DNA of 64,000 nucleotides from Shouchella sp047238345 (GTDB lineage: Bacteria; Bacillota; Bacilli; Bacillales; Bacillaceae_D). Location: assembly GCF_047238345.1 (NCBI RefSeq), contig NZ_JBDFMQ010000001.1:2356001-2420000 (forward strand), written 5' to 3'. The position numbers and the translations under genes were made by a program. The notes under the pieces were generated by a model that saw nothing but the letters and a program-made list of their open reading frames with translations, was not told where the DNA came from and did no database searches. Positions 17,566 to 27,218 of the stretch are shown in pieces (the stretch's first letter is position 1; every line of letters begins with the position of its first letter).

Positions 17566-18123
17566 TTATGCTCTAGAAACGTAAGACGAATTACGTGTAT
17601 CAATAATTAGTTTATCTCCTTGGTTTACAAAGAAAGGAACTTGAACCGTTAAGCCCGTTTCGACCGTTGCTGGTTTTGTACCACCAGAAGCCGTGTCCCC
17701 TTTTATACCAGGTTCAGTCTCTGTCACTTCAAGCGTTACTGTATTTGGCACTTCAACACCAAGCGTTTCGCTTTCAAACGTAATAACATGAACTTCCATG
17801 TTTTCTTTCAAGAATTTTAATTCGTGCTCGATTTGTTTTGTTGGTAGTTCTAGTTGCTCATACGTTTCGTTGTCCATAAATGTATGCATATCGCCACTCT
17901 CGTAAAGATACTGCATCCGACGATTTTCAATATGCGCTTTAGCAACCTTTTCACCTGCACGGAACGTTCTTTCCTGAACCGATCCTGTACGTAGATTACG
18001 AAGTTTTGAGCGTACAAACGCCGCACCTTTTCCAGGCTTTACGTGTTGGAATTCCATAACTTGCCAAATACCGTTATCCACTTCAATTGTTAAACCTGTT
18101 TTAAAATCGTTTACTGAAATCAT
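17566..18123 (-). CDS. efp: Elongation factor P
   Basis: EF-P rescues ribosomes stalled at polyproline stretches. The 185-residue product has the KOW-like N-terminal domain and two OB domains; the modification loop reads HVKPGKGAAFVR (about 28-39), with Lys32 in the place modified in Bacillus. The ATG follows GAGGACT. An extended -10 (TGGTATAGT) lies upstream. It is next to pepP, as in B. subtilis. Confidence 0.97.
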   Translation of the reverse strand: MISVNDFKTGLTIEVDNGIWQVMEFQHVKPGKGAAFVRSKLRNLRTGSVQERTFRAGEKVAKAHIENRRMQYLYESGDMHTFMDNETYEQLELPTKQIEHELKFLKENMEVHVITFESETLGVEVPNTVTLEVTETEPGIKGDTASGGTKPATVETGLTVQVPFFVNQGDKLIIDTRNSSYVSRA

Positions 18124-18208
18124 TCAAAGTCCTCCATTTACGCGGTTATTTCCAATAGTTACTATACCACAGCTTTTTGAGTGTGTCTTCGCCTTTTCGT
18201 ATTGCTTT

Positions 18209-19273
18209 TTAGAGCACAATCAATTCTTTTGCTGAATAATTTAACCGTTCATTCCCTGTTTCAGTAATGAGTATATCATCTTCAATTCGAACGCCACCGA
18301 CACCAGGTACATAAATGCCCGGCTCTACCGTTACGACCATACCAGGTTCTAATACAACGTCTGACTTAGTAGATACACCAGGAGCCTCATGAACTTCCAT
18401 TCCTAATCCATGTCCAGTTGAGTGACCAAAATACTCGCCATAGCCTTGTTCAGTAATATAATCTCTCGTTATTGCATCTGCTTCTTTACCAGTCATTCCA
18501 GGCTTAATACCATCAATCCCACGCTGTTGCGCTACACGAACGATCTCATAAATGTTTTTTAATTCCTCAGATACGTCTCCGACTGCTAACGTTCGCGTAA
18601 TATCCGAACAATAGCCATTGTAGTAGGCGCCAAAATCAAGCGTAACCAGTTCACCTGACTGTATGACCTTGTCTGACGCGACACCGTGAGGTAACGCTGA
18701 ACGAGTTCCTGATGCGACAATGATGTCAAAAGAAGATGAAACAGCGCCTTGCTTACGCATAAACATTTCAAGCTCGTTTGATACATCAATTTCTTTTACA
18801 CCTGGTTTAATAAATGTTTGGATATGTTCATAAGCTTTTTCAGCAATCGTTGCCGCTTGTTTCATCGTTTCAATCTCTGCATCGGTTTTGAATAGACGTA
18901 ACGATTCAACAATGTTTTCCACAGGAACAAGTTCTACTTCTTCTAGAAACTCATGAAGCTGTTCGTATTCTGCGTATGTAAGTTTTGCTTTTTCAAATCC
19001 GAGTTTATTTAGTTGTAGTGCGTTTACCTGAGTGAAGATTTCTTGCATTAATGTTCCAGTTTGCTTTACAATTTGAGCGTCTTTTACCTGAGATTCCGCT
19101 TGCTCGACATAACGAAAATCCGTAATGAAGAGCGCTTTTGTTTTTGTAAGTAATACCGCTCCAGACGTCCCTGTAAACCCACTAATATAGCGGCGATTCA
19201 CATTACTCATTACAAGAAATCCATCAAGATCGTATTCGTTCAGTTTGTTTTGTAGAGATTGAATAATCGTCAT
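18209..19273 (-). CDS. pepP: Xaa-Pro aminopeptidase family protein PepP/YqhT
   Basis: This M24 metallopeptidase releases N-terminal residues linked to proline. The 354-residue protein has a creatinase-type N-terminal domain and a pita-bread catalytic domain. The metal ligands sit in LDFGAYYNGYCSDITRT (two Asp), HSTGHGLG (His), EPG (Glu) and VRIEDD (Glu). I use the ATG at 19273 after GAGGGA; an upstream frame to 19318 is not supported. The length matches the B. subtilis protein. Confidence 0.95.
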   Translation of the reverse strand: MTIIQSLQNKLNEYDLDGFLVMSNVNRRYISGFTGTSGAVLLTKTKALFITDFRYVEQAESQVKDAQIVKQTGTLMQEIFTQVNALQLNKLGFEKAKLTYAEYEQLHEFLEEVELVPVENIVESLRLFKTDAEIETMKQAATIAEKAYEHIQTFIKPGVKEIDVSNELEMFMRKQGAVSSSFDIIVASGTRSALPHGVASDKVIQSGELVTLDFGAYYNGYCSDITRTLAVGDVSEELKNIYEIVRVAQQRGIDGIKPGMTGKEADAITRDYITEQGYGEYFGHSTGHGLGMEVHEAPGVSTKSDVVLEPGMVVTVEPGIYVPGVGGVRIEDDILITETGNERLNYSAKELIVL

Positions 19274-19330
19274 GCAATTCCCTCTTTTCATTATCGTAAT
19301 AAGAAAATTGTAGCACAACTTTAAAAAGCT

Positions 19331-19831
19331 TTAAACGGACTCACCTTGCGTCATTGAACTTTTTTGTTCAGCATACTCATAAGAGATGGAATAGCCAATA
19401 AATAATCCATAAATAATAAACAAGCATAGCGTCGTGACGATGGTATTTAAAGAATAGCTTTGGACAGGGTCTAAATCAACAATAAATGGATTTAATATAT
19501 AAAACAAAATCACCCAAAGTACAACTCCAAATCCGACGCCTGGCCACATACTATTTACCTTTTGTAAAATAACTTTATATAAAAAAGCAATGCCTATTGA
19601 TAGTACGGCAATGACAGCCATCCCAACCACTTGACCAGTATGGCCGACTTTCCAATCTCCTAATGCCCATGGCAACAAGACAAAAGAAGGCCCTACTTCC
19701 GTTAAATGGAAATAATAACAGGCATAGCCGACAAATGACCATATTAAGCCACCAAAAAAACCAATCAACACGACTTTCATCGGAAATCCCATTTGCTTCG
19801 TATCCATAATCTCTTTATCTGTTTTGTTCAC
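19331..19831 (-). CDS. yqhR: YqhR family membrane protein
   Basis: A 166-residue membrane protein with four predicted helices (about 20-40, 60-85, 95-115 and 125-150). I recognise it as the YqhR family from its position and hydrophobic pattern; its function is not known. The start is GTG at 19831, eight bases after GGAGGTG. In B. subtilis aroQ lies between pepP and yqhR; here that gene is absent and the two are 57 bases apart. Confidence 0.8.
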   Translation of the reverse strand: MNKTDKEIMDTKQMGFPMKVVLIGFFGGLIWSFVGYACYYFHLTEVGPSFVLLPWALGDWKVGHTGQVVGMAVIAVLSIGIAFLYKVILQKVNSMWPGVGFGVVLWVILFYILNPFIVDLDPVQSYSLNTIVTTLCLFIIYGLFIGYSISYEYAEQKSSMTQGESV

Positions 19832-20024
19832 TACTAACACACCTCCAGTTCTAGGGTGTCCTAAAATAAACAAAACATGATTGGTTTATTCGTTTGTTTA
19901 CAATTCTTTTTATGAGCCATACTAAATAGAAATGAATCATAGACTTGATTGCACGGTGCCTAACACTTTATACTAAGAGTAGGAATAAACGACGTTTGTG
20001 TTACGCTATAGGAAGGGGATCGTT

Positions 20025-20408
20025 ATGAAAAAATTATTTATGATTTTAGTGCCGATTATTTGCTTGCTGGCTTTTATTCAAATTCTTTCAAACATTCCTT
20101 ACTTTTTAAGTGCGATCGGCGGAATGGCTTTATTTGTGGGTGTGTTTTACTTAGGATATCGATTTTATCTATCCAAACGATACGGGACGCCAGTAAAAAA
20201 GGGTTCATCCAAAGGACCCAATCGGTCTCAAATCCGAAAAGCACAGCGAACAAGCACAGTGAAGCCACAAACGAAAAAATCGATGCCATCCTCTTCAAAA
20301 CAACGAGATTTAAATCAAAAACAACTTAAAAAAGTGCCAAAGCGACGTTCTTCCCCACACTTAACAGTCATCGAAGGGAAAAACGCTAAAAAAAAGAAAA
20401 AAGCATAA
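20025..20408 (+). CDS. yqhP: YqhP-like SA1362 family protein
   Basis: A 127-residue protein with two N-terminal membrane helices (about 3-20 and 25-45) and a basic, unstructured C-terminal half rich in Lys, Arg and Ser. This fits the YqhP family of unknown function. The ATG at 20025 follows AAGGGGATC; an in-frame start at 19998 lacks a site. It is divergent from yqhR and convergent with the patatin gene. Confidence 0.8.
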   Translation: MKKLFMILVPIICLLAFIQILSNIPYFLSAIGGMALFVGVFYLGYRFYLSKRYGTPVKKGSSKGPNRSQIRKAQRTSTVKPQTKKSMPSSSKQRDLNQKQLKKVPKRRSSPHLTVIEGKNAKKKKKA

Positions 20409-20420
20409 CGATGCTTTTTT
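20397..20420. terminator. Bidirectional terminator between yqhP and yqhO
   Basis: AAAAAAGCAT / ATGCTTTTTT with a four-base loop spans the yqhP stop codon region and serves both convergent genes. Confidence 0.88.
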
Positions 20421-20426
20421 CTTTTT

Positions 20427-21323
20427 TTATCCAGTCCAACTAGCTAGAAACTGTGCTGTTTTTTCCTTTCCTAACTGAATCATTGTTTGTTTTTCTTCAA
20501 TCGTGACGTCAAAGTCAGTGGATTTAATATGGTCAATCGGAATAAAGACAATATTTTTTGCATGCTCACTGCTAATATAGCGCGCATCGTGTGCATGGGT
20601 CATCGTCTCAAAAATCGCTTTATAAAGATCAAGGGCGTTATGAATATCGTTTCCATACTTATCACCATTTTGCGGGGCTAATTGAAACCCAATAACCGGC
20701 CTACGATAGCCTCCTCGCTTGCCATCTTTAAAGATCCACATTGGAAAATTACTTAAAAGACCACCGTCGACAATATACGAAGAATCGTTGCCAACCATTT
20801 GACTTTTTAACTTCACAGGTTCAAAAAAGAAAGGAATGCTGCAACTCATCCGCACGGCTGTTGCAACGCTAAAACGGTATGGATCAAGTCCATACTTAGG
20901 CAAATCATCAGGAAGAACGACCATTTGACCTCTCGTTACATCTGATACAACAATTCTAAGTGAACCTGGAGGCAAATCATTAAAGGTCGCAACGCCTTTT
21001 CGCTGAAGCTGCTCCTTTAACCACTCCTCTAATCGATCTCCTTTATATAACCCCATTCGAAAATATAAATTTAGCCATTTTGCTAGTTTTAATGGAACGA
21101 TAGCAAGTCGTTCATCTCGAAAAGTCGAAACATCTAATGAGTTCAACAATTTATTAATTTCTTGACTTGTATATCCAGCCATTAAAAACGCAGCTACAAT
21201 TGAACCTGCACTTGTACCTGCGATACGCTCAAATTCTAGTCCACTCTGTTCCGCTTCATCAATTGCGCCAACGAATGCGAAGGCCTTTACCCCTCCACCT
21301 GCAAAAACAGCATCCACCTTCAA
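20427..21323 (-). CDS. yqhO: Patatin-like phospholipase YqhO
   Basis: A 298-residue patatin-domain protein, predicted to hydrolyse lipid acyl esters with a Ser-Asp dyad. The oxyanion motif AGGGVKAF is at about 8-15, the nucleophile elbow GTSAGS at about 36-41 and the DGG Asp motif about residue 188. No signal peptide is present, so it is cytoplasmic or membrane-peripheral. It starts at TTG with AGGAGGG seven bases upstream. Confidence 0.93.
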   Translation of the reverse strand: MKVDAVFAGGGVKAFAFVGAIDEAEQSGLEFERIAGTSAGSIVAAFLMAGYTSQEINKLLNSLDVSTFRDERLAIVPLKLAKWLNLYFRMGLYKGDRLEEWLKEQLQRKGVATFNDLPPGSLRIVVSDVTRGQMVVLPDDLPKYGLDPYRFSVATAVRMSCSIPFFFEPVKLKSQMVGNDSSYIVDGGLLSNFPMWIFKDGKRGGYRRPVIGFQLAPQNGDKYGNDIHNALDLYKAIFETMTHAHDARYISSEHAKNIVFIPIDHIKSTDFDVTIEEKQTMIQLGKEKTAQFLASWTG

Positions 21324-21381
21324 GGCAATCCCTCCTTATTAAAAATGTATGTAGCAAGAGGGTTGGCTCATTTCTACAACG

Positions 21382-21418
21382 TAAAAAAAGGTGCATGGAT
21401 TTTAATCCAGACACCTTT
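21382..21418 (-). terminator. mntR terminator
   Basis: The two-part stem AAAGGTG plus GGATT / AATCC plus CACCTTT is followed by a T run on the minus strand, just after mntR. Confidence 0.85.
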
Positions 21419-21427
21419 GTTACACAC

Positions 21428-21856
21428 TTAATTCTCGGTTTGATCATTTTTCTTTTGAATCTCTCTTAATGTCTCAATCCGACTTTCTTTTTCTTGAAAA
21501 TATTGGACAAGGTCACCAATTCGATCGATGGCATCCCAACTAATGTGATGCTCAATTCCTTCTACATCTTGATAAATATGTTCATCGTTGACGCCAATAA
21601 TTTTCATAAAGTCTTCAAGTAACTCGTGGCGATACACTAAACGTTTGCCAATTTTGTTTCCTTTCGCTGTCAACATTAAGCCTCTATATCGTTCGTAAAC
21701 AAGATAATCGCTCTTATCTAACTTTTGAACCATCTTCGTTACTGAAGAAGGGTGGACTTCAAGCGCCTCCGCAATATCAGATACACGGGCATATCCTTTT
21801 TCTTCAATCAACATATAAATTCGTTCCAAATAATCTTCCATGCTCGGTGTTGGCAT
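21428..21856 (-). CDS. mntR: Manganese-responsive repressor MntR
   Basis: MntR is the DtxR-family regulator that shuts off manganese uptake when Mn(II) is bound. The 142 residues match the B. subtilis length exactly. The winged helix covers about 1-70 with VHPSSVTKMVQKLDK as recognition helix. The metal ligands of the B. subtilis protein (Asp8, Glu11, His77, Glu99, Glu102, His103) all appear conserved, including DVEGIEHH. I use the start at 21856 (MPTPSMEDY). Confidence 0.97.
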   Translation of the reverse strand: MPTPSMEDYLERIYMLIEEKGYARVSDIAEALEVHPSSVTKMVQKLDKSDYLVYERYRGLMLTAKGNKIGKRLVYRHELLEDFMKIIGVNDEHIYQDVEGIEHHISWDAIDRIGDLVQYFQEKESRIETLREIQKKNDQTEN

Positions 21857-21934
21857 AGACTCCCCCCAATCCAAAGCGGACAATATCCATTCTATCCTAT
21901 CTTACTATAAAAGAAGAGGAAGAACCAAGGAAGA

Positions 21935-22960
21935 TTACGTGAAGTATTCAATTTTTGCTTGCGGAAAGAAACGATCAATGTATTCCGTCAACGTGTCACG
22001 CAACGCTCCTGCTTGTTGATCTTGATAAACATATTTGCCTCGACCGTAACGACCCCATTTGTATTTACGCTCTTCTTCTTCCATCTCAAGCTTTGATTTT
22101 GGATAACGTTTTTGAATAATTCGTTTAGCGGTCTTCGTAAATCGATGTTGGATCATTTCAAACGTAAGGTCTTTTTTTGCATACGTAGGTAAGATTGCCT
22201 CTAAGCGTTCAAACAGTTCAAGATAACCTTCTTCCCATCCTTCATGCCAAATAATTGGCGCAACAATAAAACCTAACGGATAATCTGCTTTTGCTACTTT
22301 TCCTGCTGCTTCAATTCTTTCCAAAAAAGACGAGGTTCCAGGCTCAAAATATTTAATAACGTGAGCTGAGTTCACGCTAAAACGAAAGCGTGTATTCCCG
22401 TTATGTTTCGCATCAAGCAAATGATCAACGTGACCGTATTTTGTCACAAATCGAAGTCGCCCGTGGTCACGCTCTCCCATGAATTCAATCGTCTTTTTTA
22501 ACGAATGGGTTAAGTGATCAATCCCCACAATATCAGATGTACATGCCGCTTCAAAACGCGTTGTTTCCGGGGCTCTTTCCTTAATATACGTTTCTGCTGA
22601 CTCATAAATATCTTCTAAATTTACATACGTTCGAATATACGGTTTATCTCCAAGGGTAGTCTGCAAATAGCAATAATGACAATGACCCATACATCCTGTC
22701 GCTAACGGTATCGCATATTCAGCTGATGGTTTTGACGTATCGAACTTTAACGTTTTTCGAACACCAATGACAAGGGTTGATTTTGCGTTTCGATATTTTT
22801 GATTGTCGTTTTTGCCGGGAATATTTCTTACTTGATTGTGGGAAGTGGTTTCGCGAATTTCGACCCCTTCTGCTTTAAATTTTTCATATAATTGTTTACC
22901 TAACGGATAATCCAATGCTTTTGGCTCAATGTAGACGAGTTGTGGATAAAACGGCTTCAC
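21935..22960 (-). CDS. splB: Spore photoproduct lyase
   Basis: SplB is the radical-SAM enzyme that reverses the thymine dimer (spore photoproduct) formed by UV in spores. The 341-residue protein carries CMGHCHYC, the CX3CX2C motif that binds the iron-sulphur cluster, at about residues 86-93. I use GTG at 22960, with AAAGGAAG six bases upstream; an in-frame TTG 18 bases earlier overlaps that site. A weak sigma-G-like promoter may lie upstream. In B. subtilis splB is in an splAB operon; here splA is absent and splB is beside mntR. Confidence 0.95.
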   Translation of the reverse strand: MKPFYPQLVYIEPKALDYPLGKQLYEKFKAEGVEIRETTSHNQVRNIPGKNDNQKYRNAKSTLVIGVRKTLKFDTSKPSAEYAIPLATGCMGHCHYCYLQTTLGDKPYIRTYVNLEDIYESAETYIKERAPETTRFEAACTSDIVGIDHLTHSLKKTIEFMGERDHGRLRFVTKYGHVDHLLDAKHNGNTRFRFSVNSAHVIKYFEPGTSSFLERIEAAGKVAKADYPLGFIVAPIIWHEGWEEGYLELFERLEAILPTYAKKDLTFEMIQHRFTKTAKRIIQKRYPKSKLEMEEEERKYKWGRYGRGKYVYQDQQAGALRDTLTEYIDRFFPQAKIEYFT

Positions 22961-23102
22961 ATTTAACTTCCTTTCCAATTGTAATAGTCTTAGCGTGCTT
23001 TAAAGTAGGCATTTTCATACAAAGCTTTTGCTCGATATTGACAAATTGTTAAGGATTACGGAAAATAATAAAGTAAATATGATAAAAAGTGAGGGCACCT
23101 TA

Positions 23103-23957
23103 ATGACATACGTTCTCTTTAATGATTCAATCCTTGATGAAGCGGATGTAGCCATCTCTTACAAAGATCGTGGCTACCATTTCGGGGATGGCGTCTATGA
23201 GGTCATCCGGGTTTATAACGAAGAATTTTTCACATTAGATGAACATATTAACCGTCTTTATGAAAGTGCAGCAAAAATTGAAATAACCATTCCTTATGAA
23301 AAAAACGCTTTAAAAGCCATGCTCCATGAGTACAAAACAAAAGTTCAAACCGTAAATGGGTCCATCTATTTACAAGTAACTCGTGGCGTAGCGGATCGAA
23401 ACCATCTTTATACGAAAGACGAGGTACCTGTTATTCTCGGATTTGATTTACCTGATAAAGGGGTTAGTCAAAAACAAGAACAAGGCGTCGCCGCATACGT
23501 AACGGAAGATGTTCGCTGGTTGCGATGCGACATCAAATCAATTAATTTGCTTGGCAATGTAATGGCAAAGCGAAAAGCATATGACCATGATTGCGATGAA
23601 GCCATTCTTTATCGTGACTCAGGTGTGACAGAAGGTTCGTCTTCTAATTTGTTTCTCGTAAATAACCAAACCCTTTATACACACCCAGCTAATAACCTCA
23701 TTTTAAACGGGATTACGAGACAAGAAATATTAGCAATTGCTTCTGAACTTGAACTAGCTGTCATTGAAGAACCTTTTCCAAAAGAAGTGCTGTTACATGC
23801 AGAAGAAGCGTTTATCTCAAGCACTTCACTAGAAATTGTTCCTGTTCATTCATTTAAGGGTGACATCGAAACAACGTTAAACGTTGGTCCAGTAACAAAA
23901 AAACTTCAGTACGCGTTTCAAGAACGCGTCACAAAAAAAACAAACGCTTCCGTCTAG
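23103..23957 (+). CDS. dat: D-amino-acid (D-alanine) aminotransferase
   Basis: This PLP enzyme interconverts D-alanine and D-glutamate and can supply D-Glu for peptidoglycan. The 284 residues match the Bacillus D-AAT size. The PLP-binding Lys is in DIKSINLLGN (about residue 145) and the phosphate-binding region includes GVTEGSSSN and LNGITRQ. The ATG at 23103 follows GAGGGC; a longer frame from 23028 has no site. The stop codon overlaps the stop of the convergent helicase gene. Confidence 0.94.
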   Translation: MTYVLFNDSILDEADVAISYKDRGYHFGDGVYEVIRVYNEEFFTLDEHINRLYESAAKIEITIPYEKNALKAMLHEYKTKVQTVNGSIYLQVTRGVADRNHLYTKDEVPVILGFDLPDKGVSQKQEQGVAAYVTEDVRWLRCDIKSINLLGNVMAKRKAYDHDCDEAILYRDSGVTEGSSSNLFLVNNQTLYTHPANNLILNGITRQEILAIASELELAVIEEPFPKEVLLHAEEAFISSTSLEIVPVHSFKGDIETTLNVGPVTKKLQYAFQERVTKKTNASV

Positions 23958-23974
23958 GATAGCGTTTGTTTTTT
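23935..23974. terminator. Bidirectional terminator with both stop codons in its loop
   Basis: A 14-base-pair stem (AAAAAACAAACGCT and its complement) encloses a 12-base loop. The plus-strand TAG (23955-23957) and the minus-strand TAG (23954-23956) overlap in a CTAG palindrome inside that loop. Confidence 0.92.
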
Positions 23975-26257
23975 ATAGAATGAAGCAGGGATTCCTTCCA
24001 TCCAACGTGACGGAGAGCCAACCGTAAACAATGTAAGCTCATGCATCGCTCTCGTACAAGCTGTATAAAGATGAAGGCGTTCTTGTTCCGTTTGATAATT
24101 TTTATCTGAAGCATCAAAAACGATAACCGTATCAAATTCAATACCTTTGGCCAAGTACGTTGGCAATACAACAATACCGGTTTCATACTCGTGATGATCT
24201 TCTGTAACGAGCTGAATTTGGAGCCACTCACTTAAAGCAGCGTGTGCTTTTTTCGCCTCTTGAGCCGTTTTTGTTAATACGGCTATCGTTTGATACCCGT
24301 TGTCTTGAGCCGCTTCAATCGTTTCTGCCATCGGTTGAATCATGGTCATTTGATTGCTTGCCTTTACAACAGTAGGCTGCTTGCCATCCCGATCAAACGG
24401 CTCCACTACTTCCGGCTTCGGCAAAAGCTCTCGACAAAACAACATAATCGGTTTCGTTGACCGATAGCTTTTATGAAATTCTATATACGTTGACTCTTGC
24501 GGCAGCCCTGTGCCTGACAAGAGATCTGCCGTTGTGCCGGTTTGATGGTTCAAGGATTGCGAATAATCACCTACAATCGTAAAGCGAGCTCGAGGGTACA
24601 GCATTTGTAAATACATGAGCTGAAAGGACGAGTAATCTTGTGCTTCATCAATAAATACATGTTTAATGGATCGATTTACCCGTAGTCCTTTTAACTGATC
24701 CATTAAGTACAAATAAGGTGCGGCATCTTCATAGAGCATCCGATTGTGCTTTAATTCATGGACCGTAAAAAGAGCCACCTGAGAAAAACCCTCAACCTTT
24801 ACATGCAGATTCGACATAAGAAATTGTTCATACATACCATCAATGTCTAAAAACGAAAACGAACGCACTTGGTTTTGAAGCGGGCGAAAGGCTTCTTTTA
24901 CGATTTGTTTCTCTAGTAATTTTTCTTGTTGGTCTTCTAAGTTAAACAGATCTTCATTTGGATACTTTCCATCAACTTGATGGTACGTCCTCATTAACGC
25001 TTCTTTATCAACTAACTCTCGCTCTTGCTCAACCCATTCACTAGATCGCTCTCTGCCTTCTTGTTTAGCTAGCTCCTTTAACAACCATTCCGCCGTTAAT
25101 TTTAAGCGATTTTGTAAAGAAACATCGTTGTTTAAGCAATAAAAATATGTTTGAATATCGGCTTTTTTTACAATCGTTCGTCCTTTAAAACGCAAATCTT
25201 TAAACAGCACCCCTTCAATTTGGAGGGCACCGATCCATACATCTAACCGTTCTTTAAAGCTCGGACTAGACTTTAACTCGATGCTCCGTTTGCGCGTTCG
25301 AAAACGGTCGGTTTGTTCATTTGACAAGATATACTCAAGTTGTTCGAAGTGATTTTCAACCGTAAATCTATGTCCTAAGCGTTTGTATAAATATCCCTTT
25401 AACGTCTGTTGCGTCATGTTTTCTTCACCAAGTTCAGGTAATACCGTTGAGACATAGTTTGAAAACAGTTCATTCGGCGAAAATAAAATTAATTGTTGTG
25501 CGTCGAGTTGTTCTCTATGACGAAATAATAAATAGGCTGCTCGCTGCATCGCAACAGATGTTTTTCCGCTACCAGCTACACCTTGAACGATGAGAAAACG
25601 ATTTTTTTCATTACGGATCGCTTTATTTTGTTCTTTTTGAATCGTCGCCACAATGGACTTCATTGACGTTGAGGCTTGATCGCTTAGCGCATCTTTTAAA
25701 CGCTCATCGCCAATTGCCAAGGAAGTGTCAAACATCGCCTTTAAATGCCCTCTCCGAAACACGTACTGGCGCTTTCCCGTTAACTCCCCTTTGATTGTTC
25801 CAGCTGGCGCTTCGTAGGAAACCGAACCGATTTCAGCATCATAATAAACACTCGATATAGGCGCACGCCAATCATATATGAGAAAGTCTTCTTCAGACTC
25901 ATCCATTAAAGAGGCTAACCCAATATAAATTGGCTCAGCTTGTGACTGCCCCTGCTCTTTTAAATCAATGCGGCCAAAATAAGGTGCGTGTGCAAGTCGA
26001 CGTAAGGTTCGCATTTGTTTTTTCAGTACTTCTTCGCTACGTTCCCGTTCATGTAAGAGTTCAGCTTGCTGACGAATACTTGAAATCGTCTCTTCCGCAT
26101 CTTCCGCATTGGAAAAGTTCATTGTCACGTTATCCCAAAACGTTTCTTTTATTTCTTTTTCATCTTCCGTCACGCCTTCAAGCTGTTGTTTAATTAATGT
26201 TTGTTTTGTACGAATAAATGCATGAATAAAAGCAGCTCGTTCAAATTCAAATTGCAA
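23954..26257 (-). CDS. helD: HelD-type superfamily 1 helicase (RNA polymerase recycling factor family)
   Basis: A 767-residue UvrD-like protein of the HelD group. In B. subtilis HelD (YvgS, about 774 residues) binds RNA polymerase and releases it from stalled complexes. An N-terminal coiled coil (about 1-80) precedes Walker A GVAGSGKTSVA (about 226-236); FIDEAQDYS (about 555) is the Walker B helicase motif, and further helicase motifs follow. It starts at TTG after AAAGGACG. It could instead be a DNA helicase IV-like enzyme; the N-terminal arm favours HelD. Confidence 0.88.
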   Translation of the reverse strand: MQFEFERAAFIHAFIRTKQTLIKQQLEGVTEDEKEIKETFWDNVTMNFSNAEDAEETISSIRQQAELLHERERSEEVLKKQMRTLRRLAHAPYFGRIDLKEQGQSQAEPIYIGLASLMDESEEDFLIYDWRAPISSVYYDAEIGSVSYEAPAGTIKGELTGKRQYVFRRGHLKAMFDTSLAIGDERLKDALSDQASTSMKSIVATIQKEQNKAIRNEKNRFLIVQGVAGSGKTSVAMQRAAYLLFRHREQLDAQQLILFSPNELFSNYVSTVLPELGEENMTQQTLKGYLYKRLGHRFTVENHFEQLEYILSNEQTDRFRTRKRSIELKSSPSFKERLDVWIGALQIEGVLFKDLRFKGRTIVKKADIQTYFYCLNNDVSLQNRLKLTAEWLLKELAKQEGRERSSEWVEQERELVDKEALMRTYHQVDGKYPNEDLFNLEDQQEKLLEKQIVKEAFRPLQNQVRSFSFLDIDGMYEQFLMSNLHVKVEGFSQVALFTVHELKHNRMLYEDAAPYLYLMDQLKGLRVNRSIKHVFIDEAQDYSSFQLMYLQMLYPRARFTIVGDYSQSLNHQTGTTADLLSGTGLPQESTYIEFHKSYRSTKPIMLFCRELLPKPEVVEPFDRDGKQPTVVKASNQMTMIQPMAETIEAAQDNGYQTIAVLTKTAQEAKKAHAALSEWLQIQLVTEDHHEYETGIVVLPTYLAKGIEFDTVIVFDASDKNYQTEQERLHLYTACTRAMHELTLFTVGSPSRWMEGIPASFYKKQTLS

Positions 26258-26335
26258 AGAAACACGTCCTTTCGCGAACTCCTTTTTTAACAGTATCGAC
26301 TATCGTAGCATAATCGAAATTGCCAGTTCAAGCTT

Positions 26336-27169
26336 TTACCGTCGAAAATTCCATTCATCATTTTCATAACGTTCCTTAGCAAGTTGCTGGACTTCCTTTT
26401 CCTCTTGATCCGTTAATGTATATGGCTGAAGCGTGATATGTAGCCCTTTTTCAAATCCTTGTTTGAAAGCGACAATGCTTTCCTCCATTGAAACTGGCGT
26501 AGACCTCAACTCGTTAATCGCAACGGCTTTTTTCAAAAATTGCTGCTGCATGCGCTCACGCAGTCGATCGGATCGGTAATAGAACAAGTCAAACAGCTTG
26601 TCTACATCAAAATCGAACACGATGGAACCATGTTGTAAAATAACCCCTTTTTGCCTCGTCTGCGCACTGCCGGCAATCTTTCTGCCTTCCACAACAAGCT
26701 CATACCACGATGGTGCGTCAAAACAAACAGACGAGCGTGGATTTTTAAGCGCTTCTTTTTCTTTTACGCTTTCAGGCACAGAAAAATACGCTTCTAACCC
26801 TAGCTGTTTAAATCCTTCTAGTAACCCAGTTGAAATCACGCGGTACGCTTCTGTGACCGAAGCTGGCATAGATGGGTGCTCCTCAGAGACAATCACACTA
26901 TACGTCAGTTCATGTTCATGAAGAACGCCTCTTCCCCCTGTCGGACGACGAACAAACCCTAAACCTTTTTCCTTCACCATGTTCATATTAATTTCTTTTT
27001 CTAGTTGTTGAAAATAGCCAATAGAAAGCGTCGCTGGATTCCAACCGTAGAACCGTATCGTCGGAGGAATCTCTCCACGGCTATGCCATGTTAATAAAGC
27101 TTCATCTAAGGCCATATTATATGATGGACTTTTGTTTCCTGAGTTTATGAAACGCCACGTTTCGTTCAT
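26336..27169 (-). CDS. lipM: Octanoyl-[GcvH]:protein transferase LipM
   Basis: LipM moves the octanoyl group from acyl carrier protein to GcvH, the first step of lipoate synthesis in Bacillus. The 277-residue lipoate-ligase-fold protein contains RRPTGGRGVLHEHELTYS (about 74-91) and the acyl-carrying cysteine in SVCFDAPSWYEL (about 148-159). The start at 27169 follows GGAAG. The gene lies close to the gcv operon, whose GcvH product and related complexes need lipoate. Confidence 0.93.
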   Translation of the reverse strand: MNETWRFINSGNKSPSYNMALDEALLTWHSRGEIPPTIRFYGWNPATLSIGYFQQLEKEINMNMVKEKGLGFVRRPTGGRGVLHEHELTYSVIVSEEHPSMPASVTEAYRVISTGLLEGFKQLGLEAYFSVPESVKEKEALKNPRSSVCFDAPSWYELVVEGRKIAGSAQTRQKGVILQHGSIVFDFDVDKLFDLFYYRSDRLRERMQQQFLKKAVAINELRSTPVSMEESIVAFKQGFEKGLHITLQPYTLTDQEEKEVQQLAKERYENDEWNFRR

Positions 27170-27218
27170 TATGAATCGCTTCCTTTTTGCTATAGTTTTC
27201 GTTCGCTCATACTTAAGA

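Noticed and set aside
22961..23020. Sigma-G promoter for splB
   Set aside because: TGTATG and CACGCTA are spaced about right but both have mismatches, so the call would be a guess.
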